64,000 nt of DNA from Paenibacillus sp. Soil750 (GTDB lineage Bacteria > Bacillota > Bacilli > Paenibacillales > NBRC-103111), in NCBI RefSeq assembly GCF_001428045.1, contig NZ_LMSD01000012.1, positions 434,101 to 498,100 of the forward strand. Reading direction: 5' to 3'. Below, in pieces: positions 27,469 through 35,393 of the stretch (the stretch's first letter is position 1; each line of letters opens with the position of its first letter). The position numbers were made by a program, and so were the translations under genes. The notes under the pieces are model-generated. The model made no database searches. It worked only from the letters and a program-made list of their open reading frames with translations, and was not told the DNA's origin.

Positions 27469-28470
27469 TTACCTAGGCGTTAATCGCCGATAGTGATCCA
27501 ACGTCACTCTACCTAGAAGCTCTTGTCCGTTCACATAACGGTACAACTCATCTACGATGAAATCGCAAAGCTCACGTTTGAGCAATCCATGAAAACCGCC
27601 GATATGCGGCAGACACAGGACGTTTGGCAGCGATAATAATTCATGATTCGCAGGTAGCGGCTCTTGATCGTAGACATCGAGTGCAGCAGATATTCGTCCT
27701 GTACGAAGCTCTTCCAGGAGGGCTTGTTCTTGCAGGATTGGACCGCGCGCAGTATTGACAAGGAGCGAACCACTACGTATCCGCTTCAACTGCTCCCCTC
27801 CGATCATCCCTTGCGTGCGAGGCGTCCACGTATTATGAAGCGAGACAATGTCGCTGCGCTCGAACAGTTCGTTAAGCTCACAGAGCTCAACACCCCATTC
27901 GGCAGCCTCCTCTTCCGTGCAATAACTGGAATGCAGAAGGAGAGTCGGATGAAAAGGCTGCAGCATGCGTATCACTTGCTTGGAAATTTCTCCAAAGCCG
28001 ACCAGCCCGATCACTCTTCGCGTCACGCCAAGTATCGTATCGCGGTTATTCTGACTCCAATGGCCCTGTTTGAGTCGGCTGTTAGTACCGACATGGTCCC
28101 ATGCGCCGGCAAGAATTAAGGATACCGCACACTCGGCGGTAGATAGCGCGAGTACTTTATTCGCTGATGTGACAGCAATCGGCGTTTCAAAAACCTCTTC
28201 ATTCACAATAGCCGCAACACTGCCCGCGCCATGGCCAATAAACTTCAATCGCTGCGCGCGCGCCAGCACCTCCGAAGTGAATATCGGAGATCCCCATGAT
28301 GTGATACAAGCGTCATATTCATGAATTCGCTCAGCCAGCAGTTCACTGGTGAATCTCTCATAGAGTGAAACGAAATCCACATCCGTAATGCCGGCTAACT
28401 TCTTCATAGTTACATCCGACCACAATAAATTGCGCAGACCTTCGTCAGCAATGGTCACTAATGTTTTCAC
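27469..28470 (-). CDS. D-isomer-specific 2-hydroxyacid dehydrogenase family protein
   Basis: A 333-residue cytoplasmic NAD(P)-dependent oxidoreductase. The Rossmann motif is GLVGFGEISKQVIRML (GxGxxS variant). Catalytic residues are visible: Arg in LLVNTARGPIL, Glu in DVYDQEPLP and His in CLPHIGGFHG. Its start is a GTG at 28470 that overlaps the stop of the upstream gene as GTGA, so translation is coupled. Together with an isomerase-like protein and a glycosidase it probably handles an unusual sugar acid or keto acid released from the glycan (inference). Confidence 0.87.
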   Translation of the reverse strand: MKTLVTIADEGLRNLLWSDVTMKKLAGITDVDFVSLYERFTSELLAERIHEYDACITSWGSPIFTSEVLARAQRLKFIGHGAGSVAAIVNEEVFETPIAVTSANKVLALSTAECAVSLILAGAWDHVGTNSRLKQGHWSQNNRDTILGVTRRVIGLVGFGEISKQVIRMLQPFHPTLLLHSSYCTEEEAAEWGVELCELNELFERSDIVSLHNTWTPRTQGMIGGEQLKRIRSGSLLVNTARGPILQEQALLEELRTGRISAALDVYDQEPLPANHELLSLPNVLCLPHIGGFHGLLKRELCDFIVDELYRYVNGQELLGRVTLDHYRRLTPR

Positions 28471-29327
28471 AGATCATTCCCTCGTTTCTTCAGGCTCTGA
28501 CAAGCATCGCGCATAAATGCAATGTATAAAGGAAACACAATATCCGGCGACATACCAGGTATTTGCAGTTCCTTACGCCATTTGGTCTCCCACTCCAGAG
28601 AATAGCATCCCTTGTAACCCGCTAGTTCCAGCTGCTGGATAATAGTTTTGACGGGGACCTGACCCTCTCCCACTTTGGTATATTTCCAACTCAGCTCCAA
28701 CGGATCATCAAAGGGAGTACCATCTTTTATGTGAACATGAGCTAACTTTGAACCAAGCAGAGCGATTGTATCCAGCGGCAGTTCATCTTCCTCTAGCGGA
28801 TGAATGATGTCATAAATAACCGCACAATTGGACCGATCCACATCTTCCAGCAACTTCTTCAACGATCTCCCCGTAGCAAATTCATTATGAGTTTCGACCC
28901 ACACCTGGACATTGTAAGCGCCCGCATAATCACAAGCTTCTTGAACACTTTTCACAATTTGAGGGTAATTAATGGCCGGGACGGAATGATCTCTACGATT
29001 ACGAAAGTAGCCTAGGAAGATCCGCACGCCACTAGCTTTTAAATCACTGGCAAGTGAGGCGACCTTTTGAAACTGATTCAACTGTTCTTGATCTCCTGCA
29101 TAGCCAGTGAAGCATACGCTTGAACCGATATTGCTAATCCTTAACTCTGCCTCTTCGAATTTCTGAACCGTTAATTGTCTCTCTTGAGTGTTCATCTCAG
29201 CTGAAATCCCCCAGTTCGTTCCTTCCCGCAGTTCCATTGTGCTAAAGCCGCACTTCTTCGCTAGCTGAATCATATCCTCCAAGGACCAGCCATCACAGGG
29301 CAACGTGCTAAATGCCAATCTCGTCAT
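28467..29327 (-). CDS. Sugar phosphate isomerase/epimerase-like TIM-barrel protein
   Basis: A 286-residue xylose-isomerase-like barrel. Metal-binding and catalytic positions can be followed: VWVETHNEFATG (Glu), VIYDIIHPLEEDE (Asp/His), AHVHIKDGTPFDD (His) and YSLEWETKW (Glu). Family members isomerise or epimerise sugars and polyols, or dehydrate inosose. The exact substrate cannot be read. It is the first gene of the operon with the dehydrogenase and GH106-like genes. The ATG at 29327 has GAGGAGGTATAACGC upstream. A divergent AraC regulator and a cre-like site share its upstream region. Confidence 0.85.
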   Translation of the reverse strand: MTRLAFSTLPCDGWSLEDMIQLAKKCGFSTMELREGTNWGISAEMNTQERQLTVQKFEEAELRISNIGSSVCFTGYAGDQEQLNQFQKVASLASDLKASGVRIFLGYFRNRRDHSVPAINYPQIVKSVQEACDYAGAYNVQVWVETHNEFATGRSLKKLLEDVDRSNCAVIYDIIHPLEEDELPLDTIALLGSKLAHVHIKDGTPFDDPLELSWKYTKVGEGQVPVKTIIQQLELAGYKGCYSLEWETKWRKELQIPGMSPDIVFPLYIAFMRDACQSLKKRGNDL

Positions 29328-29374
29328 GCGTTATACCTCCTCTCGCTATAAGAATCATTATGGCAGGACCGAAT

Positions 29375-29388
29375 AGTAAACGCTTTCC
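29375..29388 (-). promoter_or_regulatory. cre-like site in the divergent promoter region
   Basis: On the minus strand GGAAAGCGTTTACT matches 12 of 14 positions of the CcpA consensus, missing only the outermost bases. It lies between the isomerase-dehydrogenase-GH106 operon and the divergent AraC gene. Confidence 0.5.
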
Positions 29389-29404
29389 CTTTTCCACGAT
29401 TTCT

Positions 29405-29433
29405 TTGAATAAATCAACGATTCCATGTATCAT
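29405..29433 (+). promoter_or_regulatory. Promoter of the soluble AraC regulator
   Basis: TTGAAT (29405-29410) and TATCAT (29428-29433) are separated by 17 bases, and the GGAGG and ATG of the regulator follow 30-42 bases later. Confidence 0.45.
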
Positions 29434-29474
29434 AAAATAGAAATGCAGGACAATTGAAACTCGCGGAGGTCTAT

Positions 29475-30371
29475 ATGTCCGATTATCCGATCTATGCTAC
29501 CAAAGAAATGCTTGATGAAACGTTTCCCTTCAAAATAGAAATTCGCAGGCCGCATTCCATGAATCGCATCCTGCATGCGCACGAGCATCTCCAACTTTGC
29601 TATATGCTGTCTGGCAGTTGCCTACATTGGGTGGCTGGTCAGCAATATGTGCTCACAAAAGGTGATCTATTCTCGATCCCCCCCTATCAGGAGCATCGCT
29701 TGGAGATCCGCGAATCGATGGATTTCGTTATGATCCAGGTCGATTTTATGCCCCATGCCCTCAATGACAGCCTTCGCGATTTGGCGCATATGGAGACCTT
29801 TGTTGATTTCGCATATATTAGGCCTCTTATTACCGACGCGGACTTGCTTCCCAAAATGACACTTCCTCCTCCTACGCAAACTGTGGTTGAAAGCCTTCTC
29901 CATGTCATTCTCGCCGAATGGGAGTCTCAAGAAGAAGGTTACCGGCTGGCGATTAAAGCCGAACTGCTCAGACTTCTCGTCATTACTGTCAGACAATATA
30001 AACGGTTTATCCACTTGCAAAGTCATCAGGATAGCCACAGAGTAGCCTTGCATAGAAAAGCTTTCTATGAGGCAATTCATTATATGGAGTCGCATTACCA
30101 TGAGGAGCTTCATTTGGAAGATGTAGCAGCCAAAGCGTTGATGGCCCCTTCATATTTCAGTCATATGTTGAAACTAGTTAGAGGCAAAACTTATATCGAG
30201 TTCTTAACGGACATTCGCATTCTGTCAGCCATGGCACTGCTCAAAGATACCGATTTGAATGTGACTGAAATTGCTGCACAGGTCGGTTATAATCACATCA
30301 GCCATTTTAATCGAACGTTTAAAAAGTATACTGGCATCACGCCGGGAGATTACCGGAAGCATCAAACGTAA
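29475..30371 (+). CDS. AraC-family regulator with cupin-type sensor domain
   Basis: A 298-residue soluble regulator. The N-terminal cupin (about residues 15-90: ILHAHEHLQLCYMLSG, LTKGDLFSIPPYQEHRLEI) probably binds a sugar. The C-terminal AraC domain (about 195-298) has two helix-turn-helix motifs, LEDVAAKALMAPSYFSHMLK and IAAQVGYNHISHFNRTFKKY. ATG 29475 is chosen over the ORF start at 29454 because GGAGG lies directly before it. It is divergent from the isomerase-dehydrogenase-GH106 operon, its probable target. Confidence 0.9.
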   Translation: MSDYPIYATKEMLDETFPFKIEIRRPHSMNRILHAHEHLQLCYMLSGSCLHWVAGQQYVLTKGDLFSIPPYQEHRLEIRESMDFVMIQVDFMPHALNDSLRDLAHMETFVDFAYIRPLITDADLLPKMTLPPPTQTVVESLLHVILAEWESQEEGYRLAIKAELLRLLVITVRQYKRFIHLQSHQDSHRVALHRKAFYEAIHYMESHYHEELHLEDVAAKALMAPSYFSHMLKLVRGKTYIEFLTDIRILSAMALLKDTDLNVTEIAAQVGYNHISHFNRTFKKYTGITPGDYRKHQT

Positions 30372-30372
30372 G

Positions 30373-30402
30373 AAGACCGCCATTTTTTGGCGGTCTTTTT
30401 CA
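30373..30402 (+). terminator. Terminator of the AraC gene
   Basis: AAGACCGCC and GGCGGTCTT form a stem around ATTTTTT, followed by TTTCATC on the plus strand, immediately past the stop codon. Confidence 0.85.
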
Positions 30403-30467
30403 TCTTATTTATTTCAATAAAACTCATAGTTATTGATCTATCTCTACTATCTAGTTTTCGCAATCCT

Positions 30468-30511
30468 AACAAAAACGGAGCCCGTGAACTCATGGAACTC
30501 CGTTTTTGTTA
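30468..30511 (-). terminator. Terminator of the mgtC-like gene
   Basis: AACAAAAACGGAG (30468-30480) and CTCCGTTTTTGTT form a 13-base perfect stem with a loop of about 18 bases. The T-run lies in the descending arm on the minus strand, past the mgtC stop at 30535. Confidence 0.65.
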
Positions 30512-30534
30512 TTTCCTAATTAGAATCACGCGTA

Positions 30535-31302
30535 TTACGGCATACTCACCGGTTTTATCACTCGCTTGATTGGAAGTCCTTCCAACCAAGGGGAATCGGC
30601 CGACAACACATATTCGGACCGATGAATTTCATCAAGTGCGGCAAGAAGCTTACCTTTCTCCGGTGCCTTCATCGTGAAACATAGCTTCATGGTAGGCTTC
30701 TCGAGGCTATTTCCGGTTATTTCAACATCAGGGATCATTTTCATCTTCATGATATGAATGCCTTGATCTCCTAATGCGGATGCGATCTTGCCTAGCACTC
30801 CTGGATGATCCAGTACCTTAACGGTAATCTCATGGACACGACGATTTCTTAGCAGGTATTTCTCCCATTTGTTCAATAATAGCAAACTAACTAATGCCAA
30901 GAAGGTGCACAACACAGCCACAAAGAAAAACCCGGCTCCGACACATAGTCCAACTGCAGCCACAACCCATACGGAGGCAGCCGTCGTGAGCCCACTGACG
31001 ACGGAGCCATTCCGTAGAATGGCTCCCGCTCCAAGAAAACCAATACCACTGATGACCTGTGCTGCTAGTCTTGCTGGATCCGCACGCACATTCGATTCAT
31101 TGACGAATTCGGAGAACCCATAAATGGATAGAAGCATGATCGTGGTAGAACCCAAACAAACTAAAATATGTGTTCGAAATCCGGCAGCATGGTTACTCCA
31201 TTCCCGTTCTAATCCAATTAATCCACCCAGCAGTGTAGCGATCAACATCCGAATTAATAGATCTAGGTGAGAAATATGCCAAACACTGGAGATTACCGTC
31301 AT
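30535..31302 (-). CDS. MgtC/SapB family membrane protein
   Basis: A 255-residue protein. The N-terminal MgtC domain has at least four transmembrane helices and the signature RMLIATLLGGLIGLEREW and AGFRTHILVCLGS. The C-terminal cytoplasmic part (about 165-250) looks like an ACT-type domain (HEITVKVLDHPGVLGKIASA). MgtC proteins are linked to Mg2+ limitation, membrane potential and F-type ATPase control; the role of this variant is open. It has its own terminator and no visible link to the glycan genes on either side. Confidence 0.88.
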   Translation of the reverse strand: MTVISSVWHISHLDLLIRMLIATLLGGLIGLEREWSNHAAGFRTHILVCLGSTTIMLLSIYGFSEFVNESNVRADPARLAAQVISGIGFLGAGAILRNGSVVSGLTTAASVWVVAAVGLCVGAGFFFVAVLCTFLALVSLLLLNKWEKYLLRNRRVHEITVKVLDHPGVLGKIASALGDQGIHIMKMKMIPDVEITGNSLEKPTMKLCFTMKAPEKGKLLAALDEIHRSEYVLSADSPWLEGLPIKRVIKPVSMP

Positions 31303-31326
31303 AACCTTCCCAGTCCTCCCTTAAGC

Positions 31327-31420
31327 CAATGAGATTTGAGCTAAAGTTACCCCTTTTTCTTCTGCTAATTGTTTGGCACGATCCACGCGTTGCCAAAATA
31401 AATAGGATTCGTTAGCGCAG
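31327..31420 (-). pseudogene. Out-of-frame remnant resembling an aldo/keto reductase C-terminal region
   Basis: In a frame different from the PHP gene, the minus strand reads YLFWQRVDRAKQLAEEKG then VTLAQISLA and a stop. This matches the usual pattern of aldo/keto reductases near their C-terminal third, where about 60 further residues should follow. Both ends are missing. It overlaps the last 19 codons of the PHP gene and fills the gap up to mgtC. It may mark an old recombination joint; chance similarity of a short stretch is possible. Confidence 0.35.
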
Positions 31421-32669
31421 CCAGCAACGTCATATCGACCTCTTGGAAATACCGCCAAACTTCAGCACGTACAAATGTCGTGCCCTGTGCGTCGATTTGG
31501 CTCGCAAGAACGCCATCTGCCGATACGTCAACTTCCTTTTCCAATCCGCGATTGCTAATCAATTTCACCGTATCTCCGATTTTCAGATCCTCGGCTGTGA
31601 AAGAAACCACCTGGCTAATTTCCCCAACAGGGACCACATCTCCAACCATATAGACACCACATTTCAGCTGTACAAAAGGTCCTTCTGGCGCATATGTAAT
31701 GCAAACATGACCCCGATCAATCCCACCCAAAATGCCATCTACGGTTTTCTCAGAAGCGTACACCCATGTACAAGGCATGGCATGCTTTACATACGGATCT
31801 GGGCGATGCGTATCACTGCCGCCAACGGCAACAAGTCTTCTGCCCGAGACCAGTTGATCATGCCACCATTGCAGGGCTTTCGCATTCCGATCTGCAAACG
31901 GCCCATTCCACACTTCAACCCAATCATGAGCAACATTAAAATCCCATTCCCATGGGCAATACTCGCAATGCGGGTGATTGATAACGATTTTCGCGCCACT
32001 TGCCTGTGCTTCGGCAATCTTAGCCTCGACATCTTCCTGCCCTTTCACTCGAAAATCAAGGATGGGATCAACGACGCCAAGAAAATTACTATGGCCGAAG
32101 TTCGTTGTAAACTCCATGCCCGGTATCATGAGAACATTCGTATTTCGTGGGTACGTCAGGTTTTGGCTGACGGTATTGTGATCTGTCATGGCAATAAAAT
32201 CGCAGCCGAGCTCTTCCATAATGGCTGCATTTTCTTCTAGCGTAAACGTACCGTCACTATTCACGCTGTGTGTGTGCAGATCTCCTTTAAGCCAACGAGG
32301 CGTTTTAAACAGAAATTGGATGGTAACATGAACCGAACAACCTTCGTTCGGCACCTTGTAGGCGTTATGCAATACCGCCCAATTACCCGGCGTTAAGTCG
32401 CCAGACATGTAACCAGGCGTAGCTTTTTCCAGTCCAACTTGAAACTGTTTGCGCGCGCCTCCACTCCAACCTCTTACTCTCATCGGGTCCCTTAGCCCCA
32501 GGTCAATGATTGCCTTCTGTTTACCATGCGATTCAATCGAATACGATACCACTAGCTCCTCAACGTGCTCAGGCATTTCAAAAGGTACTTCGATATAAGC
32601 GCTTTGCTCGGAATGAGCAATTTCGCGCGTAATTGTCATAACTGAACGGTTTCTATTTTCAGGTTTCAT
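31365..32669 (-). CDS. PHP-domain metal-dependent phosphoesterase (CehA/McbA-like)
   Basis: A 434-residue cytoplasmic protein. An N-terminal beta-rich part (1-135) is followed by the PHP metal site GDLHTHSVNSDGTFT (about 137-151), IAMTDHNTVSQ, INHPHCEYCPWEW and GGSDTHRPDP. A C-terminal beta domain ends in LTNPIYFGN. PHP enzymes of this group hydrolyse phosphomono- or phosphodiesters, or carbamates and esters in CehA/McbA members. It is the last gene of the importer 2 operon, 26 bases after the EEP gene, so it likely acts on an imported compound. The last codons overlap a possible aldo/keto reductase remnant in another frame. AAGGAG precedes the ATG. Confidence 0.85.
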   Translation of the reverse strand: MKPENRNRSVMTITREIAHSEQSAYIEVPFEMPEHVEELVVSYSIESHGKQKAIIDLGLRDPMRVRGWSGGARKQFQVGLEKATPGYMSGDLTPGNWAVLHNAYKVPNEGCSVHVTIQFLFKTPRWLKGDLHTHSVNSDGTFTLEENAAIMEELGCDFIAMTDHNTVSQNLTYPRNTNVLMIPGMEFTTNFGHSNFLGVVDPILDFRVKGQEDVEAKIAEAQASGAKIVINHPHCEYCPWEWDFNVAHDWVEVWNGPFADRNAKALQWWHDQLVSGRRLVAVGGSDTHRPDPYVKHAMPCTWVYASEKTVDGILGGIDRGHVCITYAPEGPFVQLKCGVYMVGDVVPVGEISQVVSFTAEDLKIGDTVKLISNRGLEKEVDVSADGVLASQIDAQGTTFVRAEVWRYFQEVDMTLLAALTNPIYFGNAWIVPNN

Positions 32670-32695
32670 CGCTTATCTCCTTGATTGGCGCCGTT

Positions 32696-33490
32696 TTAGG
32701 GTAGGCGCACAGCTGCAATAATGGGGTAATGATCGGAAGGGTAGCCCCCTCCAATTTGCCTTCTATCGACGATTGTTTCTACCAGATCTATCTCCGGTGA
32801 TACGAAGATATAATCAATAGGCGCTTCATCTGCTCCACCTTTAAAATCGTGCGCAGTCCGACCTATCTCTCCTTCTAGAAGAGAATACGCGTCTCTCAAC
32901 CAACCTTGCGGTCCTTCTTCCCTTGACTCCCCGCTTAAATAACGGATAGTAGCATTACTCGGATGACTATTCATGTCTCCCATAAGAATAACCGGTAAGG
33001 GTTGGTTAGCTTGATGAGTGGCGATGTAATTCCAAATTATCTTCACACCGTTTTCTCTAGCTTTCTGGCTGCGGTGATCCAGGTGCGTATTGTAGACAAC
33101 AAATGCTTTATGGCTGCGATTGTCTCTGAAACGAACCCAGGTACACATTCTTGGGAACATGCTGTCCCAGCTTTTCGTGGCAACAACTTCTGGTGTATCC
33201 GATAGCCAGAAATGCCCTTCTTCAAGAACTTCAAGCTGATCTTTTTTATAAAAAATAGCATTATGCTCATCCTCATGTTCGCCAAACCGACCTGTGCCGA
33301 CCCAATTGTAGGCTGGCAGCTCTTCATGAAGCTCCATCAGCATGTCATAATAGCCTTCTTGTGTACCGAATAGTATGGGGTCGTGTTCTTGTATCGTTTG
33401 AGAAACACGCTTAACACGATAAGGCCATGCATTCTCCCCATCTTTCGGCTCGTTGTAGCGTAAATTGAACGTCATGACCTTCCAAGTCAT
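32696..33490 (-). CDS. Endonuclease/exonuclease/phosphatase (EEP) family hydrolase
   Basis: A 264-residue cytoplasmic phosphoesterase with all core EEP motifs in order: TFNLRYNE, FGTQEGYYD (catalytic Glu), VVYNTHLDH, VILMGDMNSHP (Asp and Asn) and a terminal SDHYPIIAAV. The family includes nucleases, sphingomyelinases and inositol phosphatases; short sugar-operon members like this one are generally uncharacterised. It starts 21 bases after the importer 2 permease, with AGAGGTG upstream, and is followed by the PHP phosphoesterase. The pair suggests import of a phosphodiester-containing molecule (inference). Confidence 0.88.
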   Translation of the reverse strand: MTWKVMTFNLRYNEPKDGENAWPYRVKRVSQTIQEHDPILFGTQEGYYDMLMELHEELPAYNWVGTGRFGEHEDEHNAIFYKKDQLEVLEEGHFWLSDTPEVVATKSWDSMFPRMCTWVRFRDNRSHKAFVVYNTHLDHRSQKARENGVKIIWNYIATHQANQPLPVILMGDMNSHPSNATIRYLSGESREEGPQGWLRDAYSLLEGEIGRTAHDFKGGADEAPIDYIFVSPEIDLVETIVDRRQIGGGYPSDHYPIIAAVRLP

Positions 33491-33511
33491 CTCATTGCAC
33501 CTCTTTTGTAT

Positions 33512-34399
33512 CTATTCTTTAACAGAACCTAGCATAATACCGTGAATAAAGTACTTTTGCAGAAATGGATAAATAATTAGAATCGGCACCATAGATACAA
33601 CGATCTTGGCCGCATTGAGTGTTTTGTCCGAAACCTTCATTAATAATTCCAATTTGGAGGAATCCAGCTCCAACATCGCATTCTGACTCACAACGAGCTG
33701 CTGAATATACGTTTGCAACGGATAGAACTCCGCGCTGCGCATAAAAATCATCCCGTCAAAGAAAGCATTCCAATGACCAACAATACTAAATAACGTAACC
33801 GTTGCCATGGCGGGCAATGAAAGCGGCAGATAGACACGAATCATCATGTACCATGGTCCAGCTCCATCCATATAACCCGCTTCGCTAAGTTCCTTCGGCA
33901 AGTTACGGAAGAAGTTCATTAGCAAGATAACGTTAAACACGGGTACAGCACCTGGCAATACAAGCGCCCAGATTGTATTGAACATCCCTAACGACTTAAT
34001 CGTTAAATATAAAGGAATAATGCCACCGCTAAAGAGCATCGTGAATAACATAAACCACATATAGATGGTCCGATGCGGGAATTCCTTGTTACTTCGAGAC
34101 AATGGGTAAGCCATCATGACCGTTAAGACGAAGTTAATGCCGCCGCCGAGTAATACCCGTTTGACAGAGACCAGAAAAGCATTAAAAAAGTGTGGCTCTT
34201 CCAAAATTTTACGATAAGATTCCAAAGTAAAACCAACGGGCCAAAACTTGACGAGGCCGCCTGCCGCTGCAGCGTTATCACTAAACGAGACAGAGAATAC
34301 GTGTACCACAGGTGCAAGCGACATGAACGAGATGAGCAGCATAACGAAGATGAGAATGGCTTCAGCTACCTGAGCGGATAATGTTTTATTACGTACCAT
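33512..34399 (-). CDS. CUT1 sugar ABC transporter permease 2b (LplC/YtcP-type)
   Basis: A 295-residue six-helix permease with the family core TMLFSGGIIPLYLTIKSLG, the EAA loop LSEAGYMDGAGPWYMMIRVY plus LPLSLP, and the end FIHGIMLGSVKE. It begins 18 bases after permease 2a. It needs an ATPase encoded elsewhere. Its C-terminal third differs from permeases 1b and 3b, in line with a different substrate. Confidence 0.9.
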   Translation of the reverse strand: MVRNKTLSAQVAEAILIFVMLLISFMSLAPVVHVFSVSFSDNAAAAGGLVKFWPVGFTLESYRKILEEPHFFNAFLVSVKRVLLGGGINFVLTVMMAYPLSRSNKEFPHRTIYMWFMLFTMLFSGGIIPLYLTIKSLGMFNTIWALVLPGAVPVFNVILLMNFFRNLPKELSEAGYMDGAGPWYMMIRVYLPLSLPAMATVTLFSIVGHWNAFFDGMIFMRSAEFYPLQTYIQQLVVSQNAMLELDSSKLELLMKVSDKTLNAAKIVVSMVPILIIYPFLQKYFIHGIMLGSVKE

Positions 34400-34417
34400 G
34401 GGTATTCACCTGCTTCA

Positions 34418-35308
34418 TTAGAAAATTCTGTAGTTTGCGTATTTATACGCTATTTTGTAAGAGAGGATAATGAGTATAAATCCAATCATTGATTTCAAAA
34501 GTCCGACGGCCGTTGCTAAGCCATATTGTGCCTGCACGAGCCCAACCCGGTAAACATACGTATCAATAATATCGCCTGATTGGTAAACAAGCGGATTATA
34601 CAAATTGAAAATTTGATCAAAACCTGCATTCAGAATGTTACCAATGCTTAAGGTAGCCAACAATACGACGGTAGGAACCAAGCTTGGCAAGGTCACATAC
34701 CATAACTGCTTCAAGCGATTAGCGCCATCCATTTCAGCCGCTTCATATAGCGACGGATTAATGCCAGCTAAAGCAGCTAAATAAATGATGGCAGCAAATC
34801 CAAATTCCTTCCAAATATCTGAGCTAACCACAATGGAAGGGAACCAACTGTTTTTTGCCAAAAACATGATCGGTTCGAAACCAAACATTTTCAACGCACT
34901 GTTGATAATGCCATCCAATGACAACATATCCATTACGACACCAGCTAAGATAACCCAAGAAATAAAGTGAGGGAGGTAGACCACTGTCTGCACCCATCTT
35001 TTGAAAATATGAAAGCGAATTTCATTCAGCAATATGGCAAATGTAAGTGGAACAATGAGATGTGCAATAATTTTACATACGGCGATAAATACGGTATTAA
35101 AGAAAATTGTTTTGCTGTCTTCCAGCTCAAACATATACGTGAAATTTTCAAGCCCAATCCAAGGCGAATCCCAGATCCCCAAACCAATCTTAAAGTTTTG
35201 GAACGCAATGGCGATTCCGAACATCGGAATGAGGTGAAAAATAATAAGAAGCACAATTCCCGGTAAGAGCATCAAATGATAGTGCTTATAAAATGATCGA
35301 ATATTCAT
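34418..35308 (-). CDS. CUT1 sugar ABC transporter permease 2a (LplB-type)
   Basis: A 296-residue permease with six predicted membrane helices, the start YHLMLLPGIVLLIIFHLIPM and the EAA motif EAAEMDGANRLKQLWYVTLP. AGAGGTG precedes the ATG at 35308. It follows the binding-protein gene after an intercistronic hairpin and precedes permease 2b by 18 bases. Confidence 0.9.
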   Translation of the reverse strand: MNIRSFYKHYHLMLLPGIVLLIIFHLIPMFGIAIAFQNFKIGLGIWDSPWIGLENFTYMFELEDSKTIFFNTVFIAVCKIIAHLIVPLTFAILLNEIRFHIFKRWVQTVVYLPHFISWVILAGVVMDMLSLDGIINSALKMFGFEPIMFLAKNSWFPSIVVSSDIWKEFGFAAIIYLAALAGINPSLYEAAEMDGANRLKQLWYVTLPSLVPTVVLLATLSIGNILNAGFDQIFNLYNPLVYQSGDIIDTYVYRVGLVQAQYGLATAVGLLKSMIGFILIILSYKIAYKYANYRIF

Positions 35309-35341
35309 CAGCTATACACCTCTGTTCCCATCATGATTGTA

Positions 35342-35378
35342 CAAAAAGCGCACCACCAATCGGTTAGGCGGTGCGCTC
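35342..35378 (-). terminator. Intercistronic hairpin between binding protein 2 and permease 2a
   Basis: Arms AGCGCACCGCC and GGTGGTGCGCT (with one wobble in minus-strand RNA) are followed by TTTTTGT. This looks like an intrinsic terminator placed after the binding-protein gene, so it should pass only part of the polymerases on to the permeases. Confidence 0.7.
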
Positions 35379-35393
35379 TTGGCTATTTCATGT

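Noticed and set aside
31443-32240. 265-codon open frame on the plus strand opposite the PHP gene
   Set aside because: It lies fully antisense to the PHP metal motifs and looks like a shadow, with no ribosome binding site.
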